Below are positions 37,022 to 48,180 of a DNA stretch of 64,000 bases, one piece after another. The DNA is from Pipra filicauda (Eukaryota; Chordata; Aves; Passeriformes; Pipridae): the NCBI RefSeq assembly GCF_003945595.2, contig NW_024104084.1, positions 372,001 through 436,000 on the forward strand. Reading direction: 5' to 3'. The translations under genes and the position numbers were made by a program. Numbering within the stretch: the first letter of the stretch is position 1; each line of letters begins with the position of its first letter. The notes under the pieces are model-generated. The model searched no databases and was not told where the DNA came from. It saw only the letters and a list, made by a program, of their open reading frames with translations.

Positions 37022-39729
37022 AAACACGTGCTTTGAAGTTATGTGATGCATGGGAGGAAAAAAATCCTTCAGACCCTGCTAGGTACTTTTCTATAGTGAA
37101 GTATTTTCTTACTAACAACATATTTATGCTGAATTCTGATTACTAGAAGTCTACCAAAAAAAATGCAAATTTTATTATTTCCTCTTTTTCCTCTTAAGTA
37201 CTTATGGAAATAGAGGATGAACAGGTGACTCCCGCTAATTTACAGAAACAATTAATTGATCTTAAAATTGAGGTGAAGGCATTTATTTTTGAAAAGAAAA
37301 AGTTAAAAAAAAAGAAAAAAAAAGGAAAAAAACCCAAACCTGATATCATCACCAATTCTTTAAGTGACAATGCACCAACCATTTTCAATGTGATATTGTT
37401 TTAAGGTTTCACACATTTGCTTTCTGGACTGACTGCATTTTTGAGTTCCTACATTCAGGTGGACATCATGTCTGCATCCTCACTCCATCCCAGAGAGATA
37501 CTCAGGAGTATAGTGGTTCCTTCACAGTATATGGCTTCCAAATAGAGGTCAGACGAAAGTCCTAGCATAGTTCGGCAGTTTTCTGATCTCTACAACGATA
37601 TGAGAACCCCAGGGCAAGCATTAACACACTCCTCTGGGTCTTTTTAGACCTGAAGACAATATTGCTCATATCAGGAATAGAGAGACTCTGCTTGCTACTC
37701 TTACCCTCGTCTAAATCACAGATATTTCCAGTTTTAAGTACCAGTGTGAAGTTATTTAAATCACCTTCTTGCTTTTTTTTCAACCTGTTGCATAAGTTTA
37801 GTCCTTGCTGGTCATAATGTAGGTTTAATTTTCCAGTCTGTATTTAATCCATGTTTAATTTTCTTGGCTGTATTTTAATTGTATATACGATTCTGAACTA
37901 TTTTTGATACTTCAGCATCCTGAACCATGAACACTAAAAGTAGACATCATATTCTAATGTCAACCTTTAAAATATCATATACAGAAAAGACAGGCCACTA
38001 TCTTGCCTGTGCTTGACAGAATTTCTTTTTCATTCACATCAAAAGAGAAAATAAGCATCTAGCAGTTCTTTTGCTTACTGTTGGATACATCTGACTGTAT
38101 CACAAGACCTTTTATAGAATGGATTTGATCGAACTGATTATCTCTCAAGACTCTTAAACTTTGTTCTCGGTTCCCTGTTTTATGGAATAAGTGTTTGCTT
38201 CTTAGAGGTGTGGTCTACATCTCTGATTTTCTATTACAGCTTTTTTCACTGAACTGTATTAAACCACATAAATCTCATTGCAACCATTTAAAATTATAAT
38301 TTTTGAAGACTAGCCTGTCCCATAATAATTGTCTAGCAATAGTTAAAACATACCAGTAAATATAGATATATGATACTTCATGAAGTATTGATGCACTTTC
38401 CACAAAAGAAAAAATTGAAAATAAACAATTTTCTGGGATTTAAATGTTTTTATGATGCATTTTTAAAATGTTATTAAATGTCCATATTAAATTTTTAGAG
38501 TCTGAAGAAACAAAACAGGTTCTGGTCTATCCTAGAGTATACATTCCCTTGACATGTCATATACTGCAAATGTTGGATAAACAATTAAATAATAAGAAAT
38601 AAAATGCTTTGGAGAAATGAGCTATATTCTATCAAAGTAACTGCTACATTTATCTGTAAGACCCGAAAACCGCTGAAAATCTTTAATAACAGTTAGTGAC
38701 TAACCTTCAGAGTTTACTTTCTCCGTTCCTGGGCACAGTTTTAACAAACTGAGAGTAACAGTATTTATTTTTGTGAAATTAGCACTTATTTATTATATCA
38801 GTGAGAAGTCCATCTAGCTTTGCAAGTAGGCTGTGACCCGAGCCAAAGCAGATAACAAAGGGTGGTATATAAAAAAAGAAGTAAACATTCATGATACCAC
38901 CAATGGAAATTCCTCCAGCAATGGAAAACTTGTGGCAAAGCAAATTCTTGACCCACAGATGGTTTCTATATACTTTTTAACCTGTAACAGATTTATCTGC
39001 TGGAAACTTACCCAGTTTTACCTCGAATTTGTGAAAACTCAGGGATTTTATGCCAGAGACGTTCATTGCTATGAAGAACCATGTCTTTTATTTATGTTTT
39101 GAACCTGATTCGTAATTTTTTAGAGTGCCCAGATTATAAACTATTTCTCTTCTAAATCTAATGGGTGGAAATACTGTGAAACCTTGATCTTACTGAATAT
39201 TTACAGGATATATTTTATTTATAAAAACATGGTCTTTAATAACATTTCTTATAACAGCAATTTTTATTTATAAGATATAAAACTAATATGAACACATGTA
39301 CAACTTAATATTTCGTTTTATGAGAACAAAGGATGAAAAAGTCATTCACTTTCTTTGTTGAAACCATCCCCTTTCTTAGGAAAGAGGAAAGTGGCATATT
39401 AAAATTAGACATACATTTCTTCAACTGGTACAAGCAGGTCTCTTTGAGACGTCAATATTTTATGAACTGGTTTGCCTTGTAATTGGGAAAGCTAGTGATT
39501 TAAAAGTAAAATGACAATCAAGCAGCCAATGTGAGAAATTAGGCAATGTCCATTATATCAGAGATGTGCATAATTTATGAACTCTGAATTTCAGCAATGA
39601 AAATAAAAAGTCTGATTGTCTTAGGGTCTGATTGAACCCAGCTGAAGTGTTTTTCCAGTGATATTGGAAGCAGATAAGACCCTTTCTGTTTGAATCAGGA
39701 ATTACCTGGACTTGTTGTTTGTGAACAGT
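37022..39729. other. Unassigned sequence
   Basis: An A-rich tract at 37292-37336 gives a lysine-run frame with no biological meaning. No gene or repeat family recognised in the rest. Confidence 0.5.
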
Positions 39730-41230
39730 GAAAGGACCTGTGGGTAATGTGATGGTTGGAGATTGTCACAGGCATAACAATCACAAAATTACAGAGTTTT
39801 TGATTCTTGGAGAACTAATGAGGGCAGTCAGCAGAACTGTTACCTTGGATTTCTAGAGGGCAGACTTTGGCCTATTTAGGAGACTGTTGATGGAGTCCCT
39901 TGGGAGCCAATCTTGAGGGGCAAAGGTGTCCAGAAAGGTTGGACATGCTTTAAGAAGGAAATGTTAGTCTCAGGAGCAGCCCATCTCCATGTGCCCAATG
40001 ATGATCTGGTGGTAAAGAGCAGCCTGACTGAACAGAGCTTTGGCTGGAGCTCGGGGGAAAAAAAGAAAGTGTATCACCTTTGGAAGAAGGTGCAGGCATC
40101 TCCAGTAGACTGCAAGGAGTTGTGCAGGGAGCAAATTAGAAGCGCCAAAACCTAACTAGAACTTAGTCTGTCTACAGCTGTTAAAAAAGAAAAAAGAAAT
40201 CAGCAAAAAAGTAGGACTAAGGCGAACTTCAATCCTTTATTGGATACAGGGTGAAAGATAGTGACAAAATAGAAGGAAAAGGCTGAGCTACTTGATGCTG
40301 CCTTTACCTCAGCCTTCATTAGCAAGAACACTTTCCGCAGGGTACTCTGTCCCCTCAACTGGAAGATGGAGGTGGGGAGTAGGAGAAAGCCCCCATAATC
40401 CAAGGGGAAATGATCAGTGACCTGCTGTACTGTGTAGACACACATAAATTTAGGGATTTGGATGGGTTACATCCAAGGGTACCAAGGAGGCTATCAGAAG
40501 AACTCACTGACACACTTTCCACCATTCTCAGTGGTCTTGGTCAACTGGGGAGGTCCCAGTGGTCCAGAGATTAGCAAATGTGATGCCCGTTTACAGGAAG
40601 GGTTGGAAAAAGAGTCCAGGGAACTAGAGTCCTGTCTCTCTGACCTCAGTGCCAGGAAAGGTCGTGGAGCATGATTACCTTGAGTGCCACCATTTGACAC
40701 ACATGGAAGAACCAGGCCCAGTCAGGGTGGGTTCATGAAAGGCAGGTCCTGCTTGACTAACATCTCTGTCTATCACAGTGGATGAGGGAAAAACTGTGGA
40801 TGTTTCTACCTGGATTTTAATTAAGCCTTTTACATCATTTTTTCACAGAATTCTCCTGGAGAAACTGGTTGCTCATGGTTTGGATGAGTGCACTGTTCCC
40901 TGACTAAAAATCTTGCCAATGTCCAGACCTGAAGAGTGGTGGTGAAAAGTGTTACATTCAGCAGACATCTCATCAGCGGTGGTGTTCCCCAGGCTCAGTA
41001 CTGGGGCCACACCTGTTTAATGTCTTTGTTGATCAACTAGATAAGCAGATCAAGTGCACCCTCAGTCTGTTTGAGGATGACACCAAGATGGGTTTGAGTG
41101 TTGATCTACTGAAGAGTAGGAAGGCTGTGCAGAGGGATCTGGATGGGCTGGATTGATGAGCTGAGGTTAATTGGGTGAGGTTCAACAAGGCAGAGGGCCA
41201 GGTCCTGCCCTCAGGTCAAAACAGCTCTAA
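39730..41230 (+). mobile_element. Old CR1 LINE, internal ORF2 segment (element A)
   Basis: This 1.5-kb CR1 covers the end of the endonuclease region, the linker and the front of the reverse transcriptase, but no tail of its own. The frame at 39913-40155 reads GKGVQKGWTCFKKEM, KKKVYHLWKKVQA and CKELCREQIRSAKT, all CR1 ORF2 linker. Later nucleotide landmarks run in order to the palm ('ggtggtgttccccagg', then the catalytic box at 41070-41081). That box reads FEDD where CR1 has FADD. Stops and frameshifts interrupt every frame. The CR1 match stops at about 41220, at a point equivalent to just after the LHLGHNNP region, and the chimeric element follows directly. Confidence 0.85.
39913..40155 (+). 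pseudogene. CR1 ORF2 linker-region relic
   Basis: An 80-codon open remnant of the CR1 polyprotein between endonuclease and reverse transcriptase. It reads as CR1 in frame at both ends but has a disrupted middle (the segment after 'cccatgtgcc' is shortened). It encodes no catalytic motif and is a dead fragment within element A. Confidence 0.7.
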
Positions 41231-41269
41231 TGAAATCCCTCACAGACATAGAAAAGCTATCCAAGTTTT

Positions 41270-41770
41270 ATGAAGCTGAGAGGAAATGGGAGAAAGATAG
41301 AAACAAAATCTGCCTCTGACCATTCCCAGTGTTCAGAAGCTTCAACCAAACATCACACTAAATGTCATACCTTTATTTTTACTACTCAGCTCAGCTTTTG
41401 CATGCCATGGTTGCTGGTTAACAAACTGGTTGGATGGCCAGGCCCAGAGAGTGCTGGTGACTGCAGTTACATCCAGCTGGTGGATGGTCACAGTGGTGTT
41501 CCCCAGGGATCAGTACTGGGGCCAGCCCTCTTTAATATCTTTATCAAGGATCTGGACAAGGGAATCAAATGTACCCTTAGTCACTTTGCAGATGACACTA
41601 AGTTGGGTGGGAGTGTTGATCTGCTGGAAGGCAGGAAGGTTCTGCAGAAGGATCTGGACAGGTTGGATCAATGGACTGAGGCCAGTTGTGTGAGGCTTAA
41701 CAAGGCCAGGTCCTGCCCTTGGGTCACAACAACCCTCTGCAGTGCTTCAGGCCGGGGACAGAGGGACTGA
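41270..41770 (+). pseudogene. CR1 reverse-transcriptase relic in B1
   Basis: A 166-codon open frame. Residues 1 to about 45 come from the non-CR1 leader. Residues about 46-74 read CR1 in the wrong frame. From residue 76 it is true CR1 reverse transcriptase: [17 protein letters not shown], the catalytic FADD box at residues 106-109 (41585-41596), [11 protein letters not shown] and KDLDRLDQW. The frame change comes from one missing base just before SGVPQG, so the correct upstream frame (NKLVGW.. region read as WLDGQAQRV) runs in 41430-41693. It lacks most fingers and palm and ends early, so it is not functional. The ATG is in the leader and has no evidence of use. Confidence 0.85.
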
Positions 41771-41816
41771 AAAAGACCTGGGAGTGCTGGACAGCAGTGG
41801 CTGAACATGAGCCGGA

Positions 41817-42314
41817 GTGAGCCCAGGTGGGCAAGAAGGCCAATGGCCCCTGGCCTGTGTCAGCAATAGTGTGGGCAGCAGGACCAGGGCAGTCCCTCTG
41901 TTCTCGGCACTTGACTCTTGTGTTCAGTTTTGGGCCCCTCATGACAAGAAAGACATTGAGGTACTCAAGCATGTCCAGAGAATGGCAATGTTGCTGGGGA
42001 AGGGTCTGGAGCACAAATCCTATGAAGAGCAGCTGAGGGAGCTGGGGGTGTTTAGGCTGGAGAAGAGGAGGCTCAGGGGGGACCTTCTAGCTCTCTACAA
42101 CTGCCTGAAAGGAGTTTGTGGTCAGATGGGGATAGGAGTCTTCTCCCAAGTAAGGGGAGGTAGAATTAGAGGAAATGGCCTCAAATTGTGCCAGGGGACG
42201 TTTAAATCGGATATTAGGAAAAAATTCTTCACTGAAGTGTGGTCAGGGATTGGAATAGGCTACCCAGGGCAATGGTTGAGTCACCGTCTGTGGAGGTATT
42301 TAAAAGACATGTAA
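41817..42314 (+). pseudogene. CR1 ORF2 C-terminal relic in B1
   Basis: A 165-codon frame with the CR1 post-RT region: [17 protein letters not shown], then [55 protein letters not shown] split across variants. It is offset in frame from the RT relic just upstream. An ~18-base deletion near 41908 removes part of the usual 'ALVRPHLE' stretch seen in related copies. Confidence 0.8.
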
Positions 42315-42410
42315 ATGTGGTGGTTAGGGACATAGTTTTGTGGTAGACTTGGCAGTGATGGGTTAGGGGTTGGATTTGATGATCTTAAAGGTCTTTTCCA
42401 ACCAAAATGA

Positions 42411-45400
42411 AAAAAAGAAATACACCAGATCAGAGAAACCAAAACACTCCTTACATCTAAATGAAAAAAGCTATGGAGAGTTTTGTTTGTTTGTTTGCTT
42501 GTTCATTTAATTGCTGAAACATTTTAATTGAATCTTGTCTTCGGGAATTTCTAATCCCCAGTGAAAAGAAAGGGGAAAATTGCTACAAAAACACAGAGCC
42601 ATTACAGTCACCAGTGAGTGTAAACAGAAAGGAGTTACCTAAACTAATGTTTAGTTGATCTGTAATTACTCAGCGTCATCAAAAACTATTAACACACACT
42701 TAAGGTATTTCTTATCAACACCATAGTTAAATGTGGATTTAGTTTTGACCATGTGCTGACATACAGTCATGTTTAATACTCTTCCCTTGTATCAAGGACG
42801 GAGGAGAATGACAAACACAGATTCAATTTCAGCAGAATAATCATGTCTTCCTGTATTGATGAAATCTCTGTGGGATAAGAAAGTTTTTTTCTACACAAAC
42901 ATCACTTCAAAAGACAGCTAAATTTTAGCGCAAAAAAAAAGACAAAGGAGAAAATAGAAAAAAGGAATAAAACCTTACAAACCTGCATCAGAAATACTTT
43001 TATTCTCATTCAGGCAAAGAATGTATATACAATCTATTTCCCAAGAACCATGTATTAATATATATTTAGATCTATCTATCCTGCTAGCTATAGCTATATC
43101 TAACCACAATAAAATAGTTGAGGTCTCTCAAGTGTTATGCCTTTAAGTTAAACTTTATTGAAATAAAATAAGGAAAGAACAATACATTTTGCATTCTTCA
43201 GAAGCCAGTGTTCAATAAATACTAAGTTTTGATCGATTGATACAGTGTCATATTTGACTAAAGAGGTGGGAAAGTTGCTACTGTTGCTTTGTGCTGGCTA
43301 GAAGAAGAATGCACTATTGATTTTATATGTTGGATGGGCTGTCAGCATACAGTGCATTGTTGATTTTGACTTTTATAGCCAACATGTTTCCTTTAATTGG
43401 ATCATTTGTAAAAGAGAGGAGGGTACCTGTTCTCTTCTGACAGTGACTGATTACAATCATTTCATGTTTGTCAATATTTGATAAACCCACGGTTACCCAA
43501 CAACATGGCTGAAAGCAGCATCTTTATGCATTTGCTTGTTTCCCCTCTTTCCTGTTTCTGATTTCTGTCTCAGTGCAACCAGCAAGTTGTGACAGTAACT
43601 CCTTCTTCTTCATCTTTTCTTTTTTTTTTCTGAAATAATTTTCTTAAGTTCTCACTCCTTTTAGAGGAAGACAAATAGAGAGAGAAAGAGAGTAAGAAAG
43701 TTTTTACTTTGAGTCAACATCACTGCCAATATCTCTTGGTAACAGAAAAGTTCTGGGGCACCCATTTATGCCCTTGACCTTGTTGCTCTCACAGCTATTT
43801 TTGATGATAGGTGCATTCTGTAACCTTGCCACTGAGCTTTCCACTCTCTATTATGCTGAAATGAAAACCAAGATATCTATATCCTGTATAAAACCTTTGT
43901 CTTCATTCTTACTTTTTGTTTTATTCCTATTATTATTATTAACTGTTTTTTTGGTTGGTTCCCCCCAATATTCTGGATGCAAATTAAAATATCACTACAG
44001 AGAGGTCTAGAGCTCAGGGAAGAACAGAGATGTGTGCACAAAGCATTGCTATAAATTATTTGAAGAGAATTCATGTTGGTATTTTAATTGTGTCTTTGAT
44101 GCTCCGTTCACAGATGGCTGATAATTTCATCTGATGTACTGAACAGTTCTATGTTTTACTCTTGAAAGAGAAGATGTATTCACAAGTCAGGCTCAATCTT
44201 TATTCTCTCCTACTTGGTAAAGCAAAACCTCTTTTATTTTCACCTATGTTATTTAGGACTAGTAATGTAGATGTGATACCATCAGGGTAGGAAAATCTTC
44301 AAGGCACACAGGGCTGTGAGGTGGAGTGAACACTCCTGGCCACAAACTTCACATCATCATCTCAGTTTTAGGAGAATCTCTCCAGGGCATGTTGGAAGTA
44401 CCTTACAGGGCATAAAACATTTACGTTTGGGAAGACCAAAAGAGGCAACAAACACCTGTGTTGTTTTGCATCTCTGGAAACCTGGTTTGCAGATGGAGTA
44501 GCTGCTGAGCTTTGTTTGGCCAATTGCCCTGTTAATGAAGGGTGATGGACATCCTTCCTGTAAAAAAACAAAGAGGCAGCACCTGTAAGATTACATCTCT
44601 GTGTAGTCAGATGTGAAAAAGCTTGTTATTTTGCACTTCATTTGCCTGTGTAGTGGGAACAGTCAGTTACTAAGATGTGGTCTGCCTGAGGAGAGGAAAG
44701 CACCACTTGCTTTCCTCAGAATGTCACACGAGCAGTGCTGTCCACTGTTATTCCCAGGAAATGAATACAGAGCATAGAAAATTCCTTCTAATTCTATGTC
44801 CAATCCTTCTAAGAATCCTGGAGGCCTCCAAAAACAAACAGAAGGGAGTCAGAGCACAAGTATCTACTTCAGATTTACTTTAACACAAGCAAAGTGGGAA
44901 GAAAAGGGACTAGCTTCAGAGATTAAGGGAACAAATAAATTAGGGCTACTGGCATCAATGTCAGAACAAAGTCCAAGGCAATGTGTGTTTGGAAACAACA
45001 CAGCTCATTTTTGTCCAAAGGAACACAAAATAAAGCTTTGATGCCACAGTAAAAGTAAACCAAGCAGCAGACGACAAAGGAAGTGAGTGTGAAAAAAGAG
45101 TACAAAAAACCGAATTGTACAGTATTAATTTGCTCACCTTCCCTTAGTTTCCCTTAGAACTAGAATATATTTATCCACCAAAAGTCACAGGAGATTTAAG
45201 GCAGTCAGGACTTCAAGATCCCAGGATTAGCAGTCTCCTTTACTAGAAGCAAGGCCGCAGCTGCCATGGCTGGTAACAGAGGTGTACACGTGTGCACAGT
45301 CACTTCACACAGAGCAGCAAAGAAGGGGAGCAATGCCTTTATCAAGCACACTTGCATTGACAGACCTTTTAACCCTATTAGCACAGGGTTTCAGTACAGG

Positions 45401-45605
45401 CTCAGAATCCGGGTCCCTCATCCAGTGACCAGCTCATAGCTTGGGTCTGAAGGCTGCTCTCCTTCTGCTCACTGGTTGCATCAGCCCAAATGTTGTGAGC
45501 AGTGATCAGGTGCTTATATAAGACAGATAAGCACTGAGCAGATAATTGCTTACATGCCATCAGCTCCTTTTATTCACCTTTTTCCTCCATTTCCCCCCAA
45601 GTTTT
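42411..45605. other. Unassigned sequence
   Basis: No gene recognised. A hairpin with a TATA-like loop lies at 45510-45534. The 45220-45560 part is more G/C-rich and includes CACGTG near 45290. It could be an unrecognised repeat or LTR, but I find no paired ends. Confidence 0.45.
45510..45534. repeat. Small inverted repeat with TATATAAG-like loop edge
   Basis: Arms gtgcttat (45510-45517) and ataagcac (45527-45534) are exact reverse complements with a 9-base loop. TATATAA spans 45516-45522. It lies about 70 bp upstream of a CR1 fragment. Function unknown. Confidence 0.6.
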
Positions 45606-45885
45606 CTGACAGAATCCAAGGGAATGGCCTGAAGTTGTGTCAGAGGAGGATTAGGTTGGATATTAGAAAAAATGTTTTCACCCAGACAGTGGTTGGGCAC
45701 TGGACAGGCTCCCCAGGGCAGTGGTCACAGCACCAAGGCTCACAGAGTTCAAGAAGCATTTGGATGATACTCTGGGGCACCTGGTGTGACTCTTGGGGAT
45801 GGTCCTCTGTAGGGCCAGGAGTTGGACTCAATGAACCTTGTGGGTCCCTTCCAGCTCAGTATATTCTGTGGTTCTGTAATTCTCA
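45606..45885 (+). mobile_element. CR1 LINE, 3' tail fragment
   Basis: About 280 bp of CR1 tail: 'aagggaatggcctgaagttg', 'aggattaggttggatattag', 'ccagacagtggttgggcact', 'gttggactcaatgaaccttg' and 'tgggtcccttccagctcagt', ending 'tattctgtggttctgtaattct'. The tail wording (ccttgtgggtcccttcca) differs from the B1/B2 tails, so it is a different CR1 subfamily. Confidence 0.92.
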
Positions 45886-47030
45886 TATTATTCTTGACCC
45901 CAGCATTTTTCTGTTCTGGTCTCTTCCGAAATCAACAACCTACTCCTAATTACATTTCCCTACTGGTCCCAGTTTTGAGGCATTGGCATCTAAATTTGGT
46001 GTTTCTGTTCTTCCTACTAAGTCAATCTTGGCCTAATTTGGTAGCAGTGATGGACTTGAAAAACTGCTCTCCAAAATATCCCCAGAACTCCCATGTAATT
46101 TTCTGTGAGGGTTGGCCCTTTCTCTAAAACACTCCTCTACCTGCCTGTGAAATCCAGCCATCCCATCACCAAATCTGTAGCTTTTGTCAGCTTCTCACTC
46201 TTTGATTTGTTACAACCAGCAATTACTGATGCCACATCCAGTAGCTTCTCATGTCTGTTCAGAGAAATAAATCTCATGCCAAGGACCAGTCATCTGTCTA
46301 CATGATGGATGAAAAAGCTTCTTCACAATCATGACCTTTTCTTCTTCATATGTATTTACATACATAGATGGAGAGATATCCATATATCTATATTTCCATA
46401 TATGGGATGTTTATTACTTTTTGCATCAAAATACATTAACCTCATAATATTCACACTGCTTAGTCAAAAGAGTTTCTTTACTTAAAAAAGAGGATTTTAC
46501 TCTACCTCGGAGATGAAAGACTTATTCAACTTCCTGGTATAGGTAGAGACTGAATCAGTGTATAGAATTTTGGCTACTTGAATGTGTCAATTTGGCATTA
46601 AATCTGCAATCAAATGTCACAGCTTTAAGTGTTTAAGTAGCTCTGAGGCACAACTCTCTCCTAGTAAGGAAACCTTTCCCAGTAAGGAGAACAACTCATT
46701 AATCCAAACTGTTTTCTGAAGTAAAGTGCTTAAATTATTGTTTTTAAGAGAAATAAAGATCACTTTATAGGATAGAAGTGATGGCAATTTTTAAATCGCT
46801 TTTTACATAGAAGCTCAATGATCATCTGACCTTGCTTCAGACGTCTACAGTGTAGACCCACCACATCTAACTAACCATTCTTAATGATCACTTAATAAAT
46901 ACCTCTTTCATGAAGGTTTGTAGGAAATTTACCTCTACTTATTTGCAGCTCAACTTATATTTTAGTTTTAGAAATCTGCATTAAATTAGACACACCTATT
47001 CTACCCTAAGTGATTACTGAATCATGAGAT
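45886..47030. other. Unassigned sequence
   Basis: Frames of 101 and 66 codons have no motif. A degenerate (ATATC)n-like patch lies near 46365-46410. No gene recognised. Confidence 0.5.
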
Positions 47031-47132
47031 CACAGAATAGTTTGGATTGGAAGGGACCTTTAAAAGCCATCTAGTCCAACTCCCCTGCCACAGGTAGGGA
47101 CATTTTTAATTAGATCAGGTGTTCTAGATCAG
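47031..47132 (-). mobile_element. CR1 LINE, minus-strand tail fragment
   Basis: The plus strand reads 'cacagaatagtttggattgg', 'aagggacctttaaaagccat', 'ctagtccaactcccctgcca', the reverse complement of the standard avian CR1 3' end, then a degraded 'attagatcaggtgttc'. The element's 3' end is at the left and only about 100 bp survive. Confidence 0.93.
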
Positions 47133-48148
47133 TCATTGTTAGATGAGGGTAATACAAGAGTAGTAGATCTGGTTTCAACTTTCTCCTGAGATTGTGTCTT
47201 GGGGTGAGTGTTCTTCAACGCTTGTACTAAAACAGAGTACCTTTGGAAAAAAATAAGGGTCCATGGAAAGAGAATGACTGTGAAACACAGTTTATTAGGT
47301 AAGAAGCTGATACTTCAGAGTGTTAGTTCTAATCCTTGTTGCCCAGATTGGGTTTGCATTTTATAGGGACAGTTGTCAGACCAAGTATACCATGTAGTCA
47401 AAAATATTTTTTTTTGTTTGTGGGCCTTACACTTCAATGAAAAACCTCACTGTTATACCACCCTGGATTCACAAAGGTTTCCATACTCCAGCTTCTGTGA
47501 AGCATGTTACGCCTCAAAAATTCAAATCTATTTATACTTTTCTCTTTTAAACTGACATTTTATTTGCCTTTTTTTTCTTATTTTAAATACTATATTTTGA
47601 ATGGGAAATTCTGAAAAATATAACTACGTATTTCTTTTCTGGCATTAAGAGGAGAAACTAAACACAGCAGAAAAGTGACCCCAACACACACCACATGCAC
47701 ATTTCCTATTAATTTCTCTCTCTCTTTTTTTTTTTTTTCCTTTTTATGGAGGCAGGGGATGGTGATAAAATATTGACTTCTGAGATTTCATTTTGGGTCT
47801 ACCTGTAAGTGGAATCCAAATAAGTGTTCATCACATTCTATGCAGCTCAGTAAGATGCTCAGTCAGTCTAGTGGCTCTCACGTCCTGCACTGCATTACCA
47901 TCTCTATTAAACATACCATTTTGTTAAAGATATGTATCCAAAAGAATGATTCCAATTAGGTGGTGATCATTATGAATGAGTGCCTGCTATTTTTTCCAGC
48001 AGTATCCATTTGTGTCAGCTGAAGAGAGAGTTCCATCTCCTATTAATTTTTATCCCCGATCTTATCCCTGCCACTGCATTCAGGTTCCCTCATCCATTTT
48101 AGGTCCTTCTTATTCACGCCAATACCTCCAACCAAAGTATGCGTGGCT

Positions 48149-48180
48149 GCTAATATCACACCTTAATTGGGGATATTAGC
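48149..48180. repeat. Small inverted repeat in CNE-like block
   Basis: Arms gctaatatc (48149-48157) and gatattagc (48172-48180) are exact reverse complements with a 14-base spacer containing TTAATTGG. Two homeodomain-like cores in inverted arrangement could be a paired binding site; this is inference. Confidence 0.5.

Larger units (their letters stand above)
41231..42410 (+). mobile_element. Chimeric CR1 LINE with non-CR1 leader (copy B1)
   Basis: The first ~175 bp (41231-41406) are not CR1. CR1 similarity starts at 'atggttgctggttaacaaac' (near 41407) and runs to 'ggtcttttccaacc' at 42401, ending without a clear octamer. The same leader and junction recur at 61314 in copy B2. By eye I count six mismatches and one 25-base gap across the first ~500 bp versus B2; beyond about 41750 indels and substitutions become frequent. 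Reverse-transcriptase and C-terminal parts lie in different frames. It sits directly after element A, so the RT palm region is present twice in tandem (near 40978-41220 and 41500-41730). Confidence 0.88.

Noticed and set aside
37204..37404. 66-codon frame with a lysine run, like a nuclear localisation signal
   Set aside because: The lysines come from an A-rich low-complexity tract.
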